Shown here piece after piece: positions 55,820 to 64,000 of a stretch of DNA of 64,000 bases. This DNA is from Marasmius tenuissimus. Taxonomy: Eukaryota > Basidiomycota > Agaricomycetes > Agaricales > Marasmiaceae. The translations under genes were made by a program, and so were the position numbers. Within the stretch, counting starts at the first letter, position 1, and every line of letters starts with the position of its first letter. The stretch lies in contig JAQOTA010000071.1 of assembly GCA_029532415.1 (NCBI GenBank), positions 868,001 through 932,000 of the forward strand. The letters run 5' to 3'. The notes below the pieces were generated by a model. That model worked only from the letters and a program-made list of their open reading frames with translations, searched no databases and was not told the DNA's origin.

Positions 55820-58631
55820 ATGACAGACCTTTCTGAATCCTCCGGTCCCTCTCGTCGTCTATCTACGCCACCACCTAGTACCACCAAATCCCTTGTAGAT
55901 CTTGCTCTCAACGAACCTGCCAAAATCTCCAATACCCCACGAAAGGGAGACTCTACTCTCTACACAGACTTTACTACAGCACATTTTGGTGAGGTCCGCG
56001 CAATCATACTCGACACCATGGGGCCCACGTTACGCCAGTATAAGGTCGCCGACTTCTTGGATCGCACCGTTCCAGAGGTCCCCGACGACGTCGTGGAGAA
56101 AATATACCAATACTTGAAAAATACGGAGCTGGAGGGGGAAGCCGAGACTGTCATAGCTGCTAACGGTAGATGGAAGTGGTTCAAGGATGCCACGCCGTCT
56201 GAGATAAAGGGCGACGAGGATACGGTCTTCAAGCCTTTCGAGTACATCTCGGAAGCTATCCTGAAGGCTGCAGAGACGACATGGCCGGAGAAAGGGAAGC
56301 CTACAGTTCGCTTCCGTTGCAGACCTCGCGAGGTTTCGAACTCAGACACCGAGAATAGCGGGTACAAAACCGACGCCGACCAGGAACGAGTTGAAAAGAC
56401 TGATCCCACCGCGAAGAAGTTTGAGTCTTGGGACAGCGTCACGAACGCAGAGTTTAAGAAAACTCACACGATCGAAAGTTCTAACGAGGTGAGCAGAAAT
56501 AATTTCGAGCATAGGAATCAAGTGCTCATTACTCCCTCACGCCTTGCAGTGTGTTCGACAACTTCTCGGAAACGCCTCGCACATGATGTTCAGTGATCCT
56601 AGGCGACGCTTTCGATTTGGCCTCACGATCATGGATGCTTCCATGCGCCTTTGGTTCTTCTCTCGGGCAATTAGCTTCGTCAGCAAAGCATTTGACTTCA
56701 TCAAGGTTTGGCTCTTACCCCGCGACTTACACCCTTCGCTCACTCGTTTTGTTAGGATCCTAAACCACTTGTTCGCTTCATCCTCGCGACTTCCTTTGCC
56801 TCTAAAGAGGAAATGGGATACGACCTGACCGTAGAACGTATCAAGGACGACGCCAAGAAGTGGGTGTACGACTATGAAGTTGTTGATGAGGCTGGGAAGT
56901 CCACTTGGTACCGGACAGTCGATAGCTTGTGGACCCATCAGTCGGGACGCATTCCTGGTCGTGGTATCCGTGTATGGGAGGTTCAAGAGCTTGACGAAAA
57001 CAGGGAGCCCGCGATGGATGATGGCAAACTCAAACGAACTTGCGTTCTCAAAGACTACTAGCTTACTTTCGACGCTGTCCCAGAGTCCGTCAGGCGCGAC
57101 GAGATTATCGATCGTGCGCTGGCCAAGAATCCCGATCTTCAGCGGCGAGACATCGAGAAGCACTTCATGACCATTCTACACGACATATACGTCAAATGCC
57201 GCAATGGGAACGGGGCGCTGGTGGACGACACCTCAGAGGTACAACTTCGGGGATGGCCTCTCCCGGAGAAATACTCGGAGTTCCTTCTGGAGACACCTAC
57301 TGAAAAGGGACACACGAAACCTCAGATTCGTAATGGGATTAACTCGCGGGCAACCGGAGCCAGCGGTAATGCCTTTAGCTCTCGGAAGTCATCCCAGCAT
57401 GATCGGCCCTGCACGTCCACCACCCCTTCTCAAAAAATGCCCGTCAAGCGAATCTACGAACCCCGCCGTCACTGTCGCACCGTCTTCAAGGAAGTGGGGA
57501 GGCGTCTCGACCAGCTGGATAAGCAGCGAGACCTCATCCAGAGCTTAATTGACGCCCTCACAGGTATGTATCTTGCTGGCCGTTACGAGCAAGGGCTTAT
57601 AATCCACCCGTTCCACGGGCCTCAGATTCTTCTACGATGCGGAATACCTGCACCGCGATATTTCCGTCGGTAATCTGCTTTGGTGCTACGACTTTGACCA
57701 CCATAAGATGATTTGCAAAATCACGGATCTGGAGTATGCGCGCCCACATCTCCTATCAAATGAAGAAGATTACTGTCCTCACGATCATAAAACGGTCATT
57801 CCCTTTGTTGCTAATTCCTTCGCCGTGTGCTCAAATGCCCCTCAGGGAACTCCGGCGTTCATGGCCGTGGAGGTGCAATCAAACGAATATCTCTTCGAGT
57901 CCCGCGAATCTTCTGTCCCACTGGCTGCAAGCCGTTCCTTCGACCCGACGATGTGGCCTCAAGACCTGAACTCAGCCCAGACCGTTCCTTTTCTACACAA
58001 CTATCTTCATGACATCGAAGGACTCTGGTGGATTATGATATACCACCTCTATACCACCCGCCCGACTCATTCAAACCAGGAACCCTCTGACTCGGACAAA
58101 CGTATAGACGCTGCCAGGGGACTATTTTCCCTCTCTGTGGGAGGGAGCCCACGTCGGAAGCACTTCGTGACGAAACGCGACAGCTATCTCCTGATGTCGA
58201 AGACACTTCCTTCGGAGTATGGGCCTCTGGCTTGGTCCATGAACAACGCACGTCGAGTGCTCACGGATCGTTACTCCTCTGTTGAAAACCCATCGTTGGA
58301 GAGGGTGCTGCTTCACGGGAATTTCCAGGGTATTCACGATGAGTTGATTCCTCATTTCAGGACAATGTTGGACTACGTGGTAGAATCATTCGAAAACCTT
58401 GGCCCTGCCGGCACAATCCTCCGACCTTTCAAGCTGAAGACGCGTCCGACGAAGGGCAAGAGAGCTTCTCACAGCCTTGACGACGATTCACATGAGCCAC
58501 CCTCGTCGAAGAAGCCTCGTACCGACCCTCCAGTCTGTCCGCCTCCAAGGAGGAGTCCTTACCCGCGTCGTGCAACCACCAACAAGGTTTCTGGTACCCC
58601 CATGGAAGATGAGGAGTTGAGCATGGATTAG
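55820..58631 (+). pseudogene. FunK1-family kinase, copy 5 (nonsense mutation)
   Basis: The first exons match copies 3 and 6: MTDLSESSGPSRRLSTPPPS, SNSDTENSGYKTDADQERVE, RRRFRFGLTIMDAS and MGYDLTVERIKDD. A TAG stands at 57059-57061 in LKDY*LTFDA, where the other copies read KDYW or KDCW, so TGG became TAG. The intron before the catalytic exon (57565 on) lacks the AG acceptor expected before GGCCTCAGATTCTTC; GG is found instead. The next donor (GTCATT near 57796) is weak. The catalytic loop EYLHRDISVGNLLWCYD and KITDLEYARP are otherwise kept, as is the C-terminal basic motif KGKRASHS and SSKKPRTD. Decay seems recent, because most of the frame is still open. Confidence 0.8.
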
Positions 58632-59536
58632 AGCCGCGTCCAGAGCGCACCAACTTTGCGAGCTTTCGGAGAGTCCCTGTTTTCTTTTGTTTCTCTAACG
58701 CCTCCCGGCGTCCACTGATAATGCTTCTCTCCGATTCACTCTTCTATATCTAGTACCATGTTGTCCCTTTCTATTCATCGCCCTGTAATCTTCCATACAA
58801 CACATATACTTGCCAGACATTCTATCGCCTTGTTTGGTTATCTGATCGATGTGGGAGAACGAGCCAGCGACCGCTGAGCGCTGAGCTTCGGTGAGGAGGT
58901 CCGACTGATCATGATGGGATCCAATTTTGATTGGCACCGGCTTGTCTCTGCTACGGGGACAGTTACCGACGGCATGAGAGGCCCATTCATGTACTCGTGA
59001 TCTCAGAAGCTTGAAGCTTGAGGTAGGCAACATCACTTCACGATCGAATTGTAACTAAAGGTACGAGTGGTGAAGTGAGTCTACTTCGGGCCGGTTTTCC
59101 CGAGTACCCTCTCACCTCGACCACCATGTCCACCGTCGATTCAGAGTGCACTCCCTTAATATCCATCTATCCCCCAGAAATTGACTCCACGGTACCATCT
59201 CAATCGCTCTTCAATTTGTCTATAGCTTAATCACGGTCGCTGCATGAGTGGTATAAACAGGCGTGTACCAAAAGGTGTGTACCTGAAAACCTCTGCGTTT
59301 GATTGAATCAGTCTCATTGCTTGTCCAAAGTCGACATTCAATACTGCCAAAGAATGGCATGTGACGGGCCCGCGGTGTTCACAAGCGGTCCCCGTGAGTA
59401 AAAGATTTTCTCCTTGTGACCACGTCGAGGTCGTCCCTCTTCCTGGGTTCCCCCTTCTGCCCGAATTATTCGTGTCGCGGTCTACCTGGCAGTGGTCTTG
59501 AGCGCAGGAGCTCTCTTATTTTAGCACCCAGCAATC
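58632..59536. other. Intergenic stretch between FunK1 copy 5 and NACHT gene 2
   Basis: 900 bp with no long gene. A 34-codon frame at about 59127 (MSTVDSECTPLISIYPPEID) could be a fragment of another gene. The presumed promoter of NACHT gene 2 has no copy of the FunK1 module. Confidence 0.4.
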
Positions 59537-62129
59537 ATGGCGGAAAACGTGAACCATGGCAGGGATCAGAATGTTCACCTTGGGAGAGGCGATATCAACG
59601 TTCAAAATGTTGCAGGCGACTTTGTGCAGAACCACTTCACCACAACAGACTCGCACAGTACGTTCCACCAGATCAGTGAACACGACGTACAAAAGCTGAC
59701 CAATGATTTTGTGTAGCGCACTTGAGGAGGCTGTATGATGCAGTCGCCGGTGTAGGAGCTTCTCACACGTCAAAGCAGCAGTTTGCCAGAGGGAAGTGCC
59801 TCAGAGGAACTCGCGAGGAGGCTCTCGGAGATATTCATGAGTGGAGAGTGTCTTGTGACCCCTCTCGCCCGATATGTTGGCTCTCTGGTACAGCAGGCGT
59901 CGGCAAGACGGCCATTGCGATGACCATTGCCGAAGCATGCGAGGAAGATGGACTAGTGGCATCTTTTTTCTTCTTCAGATCGGACTCCAGGCGGAACAAT
60001 CCTGATGCCCTCATGCCCACGATTGCAGTAGGCCTCGTATCGAAGATTCCCTCACTTCGAACCTTTGTCGACCAACAGATCTCTCGGAATCCGACGTTGC
60101 TAGATGCTGACTTGGAACATCAGTTTCGAGAGCTCGTCGTGAAGCCGTCTCTGCAAATGGAACGGTCTGGGATCGAGCTGGGCTCTGCACAAAAGGTGCC
60201 AAACTTGGTCATCATAGATGGTCTGGATGAATGTGGCGATGAGGATACACAAAAGCACGTTCTTTCGACTATTCTCTCTCCCTATCAACAGCTTCCCGGT
60301 TCGACTGTGCCCTCGTTGAAATTCCTCATTTGTAGTCGTCCGGAGGCATGGATTCGGGAAGCCTTTGACGAGGACCTCGGCCGGTTGACCAAACACATTG
60401 CTTTAAACAACGCCTTCCAGACGGACCGAGATATAAAGCGGTATTACATGCACGAGTTCGAGGCCATACGCACAAGCCCAAAATTTGCTCGCCTTCGATT
60501 CCCGTCACCGTGGCCATCGTACACAGACTTGGGTCGACTTGTACAGAAGTCCTCTCGCCAGTTTGTCTATGCCGCAACCGCCGTGAAGTTTGTAACGACT
60601 CCTTATTCCAACCCTCTAGACCAGCTTCGCGCTATTCTCGACTACGATCCCGAGAATGAGCGTTCAGATTCGCCTTTCCCCGAGCTCGACCGACTGTACC
60701 ATATCATCCTTTCCCTCAATCCCAATCGCGAGAAGCTACTCCCGGTTCTTGCCGCAATCTTTATTGGTCCTCCCTATCCTTCACCATCCCCCGAAGTCAT
60801 CGAATTTCTACTGTGTTTGACTCCAGGGGAAGTAGACCTGACGCTGCGAGCGATGTATTCGATTCTTTGGATTGGAGGTGGCTGGGACGAAATCAAAGTA
60901 TTTCACACTTCCTTCAGTGAATTTGTCCAGGACCGATCTCGGTCCGGGATCTTCTATTTCGATCGACCAGTTCAAACTCATTTTCTTGCACGGCGGTGGC
61001 TACAGGCCCTTTCTGCTGAGAAACTCAGGAGATACAGGTAGGGAACTCATGTGCTTTAGCGACCACTGGTTCATAACGTCCAACTCCCACCCTTTCTCGC
61101 AGTTGCCGGCAGTTGTTCGAGGATAGGCGCCAACCGCTATTCACCCAATGGATCCGTCTTTGTACTGGCCTCTCTCAGCCTAGTCGAGAATTGCTAGCAG
61201 ATCTTCAAAATGTAGACCTCAACCCGGTTTTACTGTGTCACGAGGGATTAACTCTCAAAAGAGTATTTGGAGGGTTGGTATGGTGGTTGAACAAGTCAAA
61301 TGTATGTTTTTTGGTTTAGCCAAAGCCTCCAGGCTGCAGCGCTTACTTGGACCTCGAACAGGCTTGCGATCTACATCCCACCATAATCGAGCATTTCAAA
61401 AATCGACCGAAATGCTTTCATCTCGAACCGTTCAGTGACGGTGACCAATATGAATCGGAGCAGGATCCTGCTGAATTCGACGACGTTGAATATGCAGTGA
61501 TCCTCAAAATTAATAGTCACAGAGATTGTAATCCCTGGCGCCTTAAACAGCTGTTAAAGGACCCTCGACGCCCGTTCACGCTCCGGGTTACGGATTGCCA
61601 TTGCAACTCGGAGGCAGACCTGGCGTCATCATACCGTTCTCACAGACGTTATGAAGCTGCTTGTCTACGAGCGGTGAAAATCCTCGTATCCAAGACTGAA
61701 TCATATCCGGTAGACGCGAGGCCTCCACAATTCATGGAATTTGTCGATTCTCCACTCCTCCGGGACTGTGCGCCCGGGGTCGAGTTGTTTGCTCAGTGTT
61801 GGAAGTTTTGCTCACTAGTTGATCCTCTGAGTACGTGTCGACACAGCAACATATCGATAGTCGGGATCGAGACACGGCGGAAGAAGTTGCTGGACTGGCT
61901 TGAGGTAAGTCCGATAATCATACGCGCTAGCCTTCAGACTATGTCACAGACGGTTCTGTTCATCAAACTGACTACCGTTTCTCTCTCTCCTTCGTAGATG
62001 TGCCCGCAGCAATACGCTATCGAGGCGGAGAATCTCAAACGGCACATCAGGTCGTTATTTGACAATTCGATTGGCGGACAGAGTCCATTTTCTAGCGGTC
62101 CCAATGGAGTGGAATCAGGAGAAACATGA
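59537..62129 (+). CDS. NACHT-domain NTPase (NLR-like), gene 2
   Basis: Exon 1 encodes MAENVNHGRDQNVHLGRGD and INVQNVAGDFVQNHFTTTD, a Gly/Asn-rich head. A 56 nt intron leads to HLRRLYDAVAGVGASHTSKQ and the NACHT core with GTAGVGKTAIA (Walker A), LVIIDGLDEC (Walker B) and FLICSRPEAW. LVASFFFFRSDSRRN is as in gene 1. After LSAEKLRRY further exons give LLADLQNVDLNPV, QACDLHPTIIEHFKNRPKCF, VTDCHCNSEADLASSYRSHR and MCPQQYAIEAENLKRHIR; stop TGA 62127-62129. The length is about 770 aa, as for gene 1. There is no C-terminal repeat domain. It lies 905 bp downstream of FunK1 copy 5 and upstream of copy 6, all on the plus strand. Confidence 0.8.
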
Positions 62130-63009
62130 GAACTTCCCCATTTCCTTCGCCCTACCAGGCCTCTGGTCGTCGAGTACTAGCTTCACGTAGTCCGTTACCT
62201 ACTTTCCCGTGGCGCTCACTCGCGGTGAAGGAGGTACAATGATCATTACTTAGCTGTTGTTCAGAAGTACACTGCGTATCAACCATATGTCTGCTGAGTG
62301 TCTTGTACCATAGGTCTGTATGGATGTTTATGTTCCTGCTTCGACTCACCCGGATCGACTTCGATCGTCACCGCCTTCATCCACCTAAGTACTACTGTGA
62401 CACTTGCACCCTGAAAATCAGCCAACTTCCGCCCAGTCATATTCTGTTGCAAGCTGGATTTCAGAAGAGGAGATCTTGGAGGTTTGTGTTTGGGTTAATA
62501 CAGGTCGATACGAGTGAGTGCTCAACGATCAACTTGAAAGTGATCGAGCTCTTGGAATTTTTGTAGGTATTCTAGTCGACAATGGGGCCCTATACACTGT
62601 TCGCTAGCGAATCGTTTCAGATGAGTCTGTATGAGCCAGTAGCATTTGTGTCGGCGCTCCGAAATGACAATGAGAACTTGAGGAGGAGCGGAAGGATCAA
62701 AAAGATTGGCCTGGTAGCTCTGAAGTTGATCCGGTGCAATATCCGTATACCTTTGGATACTGTAGGTCTCCGAGTCGATGATGATTGGTGGACAACGAGT
62801 GTCTGTGAAAGACTCCGGGCTGAGTCACAGACTGCGCATCGTGAAACCTGGTGTTTGGGGAAACGAAGATCCGTCTGGTTGATAACGTAAAATTTCCTCC
62901 AGAGTCGAGAAAGTGGAAGAGAGTCGATTATTGTGATCTCCTTCGCAGTATAATTTTAACCAGCGACGAGTGTCAACTCAGGACTGACAGTCACAGAGTC
63001 TAGCGCAAC
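62130..63009 (+). other. Intergenic stretch with a possible gene remnant
   Basis: Between about 62300 and 62625 the sequence reads WMFMFLLRLTRIDFDRH and, after an intron-like GTGAGT-TGTAG, ILVDNGALYTV before a stop. This resembles the end of Agaricomycete multi-pass membrane proteins, but the rest is missing. The frame 62582-62890 has no recognisable domain. I do not call a gene. Confidence 0.25.
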
Positions 63010-63139
63010 GGCGATTGCCGGGGTATTGCCGGTGGCAGCTTAGCTGCCACATCTGCCGCGTGTTCATTATCTCCGTTTGGAACAGAATGGTTCTCAACGA
63101 ACCACCACGAACAATGAAAGCGTCGAGGTGCGTATAAAA
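63010..63139 (+). promoter_or_regulatory. Shared FunK1 promoter module P6
   Basis: GGCGATTGCCGGGGTATTGC, a perfect palindrome GTGGCAGCTTAGCTGCCAC, CATTATCTCCGTTTGGAACA, AACCACCACGAACAATGAAA and GAGGTGCG precede TATAAAA at 63133-63139. The ATG of copy 6 follows 67 bp later. Confidence 0.8.
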
Positions 63140-63206
63140 GTCCAACTCACATTGCGTTGGGATGTTTCTTTCTGACTTCTGACTTCCAATTATCACCATC
63201 CCCATT

Positions 63207-64000
63207 ATGACAGACCCTTCTGAAGCCTCCGGTCCCTCTCGTCGTCTATCCACGCCACCACCTAGTACCACCAAATCCCTTGTAGATCTTGCTCTCAAGG
63301 AACCTGCCAAGATTTCCAATACTCCGCGAAAGGGAGACTCTACGCTGTACACAGACTTCGCGACAGGACACTTTGACGAGGTCCGCTCGATCATACTCGA
63401 CACTATGGGGCCCACGTTACGCCAGTACAAGGTCTCTACCTTCCTAGATCGTGCCGTTCCAGAGGTCCCTGATGATGTTGTGGAGAAAACATACCAGCAA
63501 CTCAAAATCACCAAGCTGGAGGGGGGAAACGGGACCGTCTTGGCTCCCGACGGTAAATGGATGTGGTTCAAGGATGCCACGCCCTCCAAGATCGAAGGTG
63601 GAGAGGATATGATCTTCAAGCCCTTCGAGTACATATCGGAGGCCATCCTGAAGGCTGCAGAGACGACATGGCCGGAGAAAGGGAGTCCCAACGCTCGTTT
63701 TCGCTGTAGACCGCGCGAGGTTTCAAACTCGGACACGGAGAATAGCGGGTACAAAACTGACGCCGACCAGGAACGAGTGGAAAGGACTGATCCCACCGCA
63801 ACAAAGTTCGAATCGTGGGACAGTGTTACGAGTGCTGAATTCAAGAAGTTCAACACGATTGAGGATTCTAATAAGGTGAGTTTCCTCCATCATCAACTTC
63901 ATATGGAAATACAGCGCTCATGAATTGCCTTGTAGTGCGTTCGGCAGCTACTCGGGAACGCTTCGCACATGATGTTCAGCGACCCCAGGCGACGCTTTCG
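63207..64000 (+). CDS. FunK1-family protein kinase, copy 6 (partial, runs off the window)
   Basis: Exon 1 starts MTDPSEASGPSRRLSTPPPS and is intact to SNK, where a GTGAGT donor begins a 63 nt intron. Exon 2 starts CVRQLLGNASHMMFSDP and runs off the right edge inside RRRF. The gene is closest to copy 5 and to the decayed copy 3. No lesion is seen in the visible 0.8 kb, so this could be the active member of that subfamily. The catalytic part is outside the window. Confidence 0.8.

Overview
The window looks like nuclear DNA of a mushroom-forming basidiomycete (Agaricomycetes). Genes are dense, sit on both strands and are broken by many short introns of about 45-75 nt. There are fungus-specific FunK1 protein kinases, NACHT NTPases of the Agaricomycete type, and conserved housekeeping genes whose splicing can be followed by eye. 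No bacterial, viral or organellar features were seen.

Layout. 1-4251: tail of an upstream gene, a DCG1-like racemase, an NMN adenylyltransferase-like gene and the RNA helicase DBP5 on a shared short promoter. 4350-7658: a NACHT gene relic head-to-head with FunK1 copy 1. 8013-13498: F-box-like protein, PWP1, HPP membrane protein and a small four-exon gene matching the MICOS subunit Mic12. 13869-23914: NACHT gene 1, FunK1 copy 2 (inverted, nearly identical to copy 1 over most of its length), a second NACHT relic and the decayed FunK1 copy 3. 24186-37524: a 13.3 kb insertion bounded by 86 bp inverted repeats. It carries a tyrosine recombinase gene, an XPG/FEN1-like nuclease and a SAP-domain protein. 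The recombinase gene is split by a 4.5 kb non-coding LTR retroelement with 5 bp target duplication, and a solo LTR lies near the right end. 38562-50121: seven-helix-like membrane protein, DENND6-type DENN protein, eIF5, DUG3-type amidotransferase, a secreted Cys-rich triple-repeat protein and an Rsc7/NPL6 chromatin remodelling subunit. 50520-64000: FunK1 copy 4, an STK16-type kinase, FunK1 copy 5 (nonsense mutation), NACHT gene 2 and the start of FunK1 copy 6.

Two themes stand out. First, six FunK1 kinases and two NACHT genes plus two NACHT relics are interleaved. All six kinases share an upstream promoter module ending in a TATA box, although their proteins fall into at least three subgroups. 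Second, the 13.3 kb inverted-repeat element combines a tyrosine recombinase with an XPG nuclease and a SAP protein, a cargo set I do not recognise as a described transposon class. The housekeeping genes between these regions look intact and ordinary.
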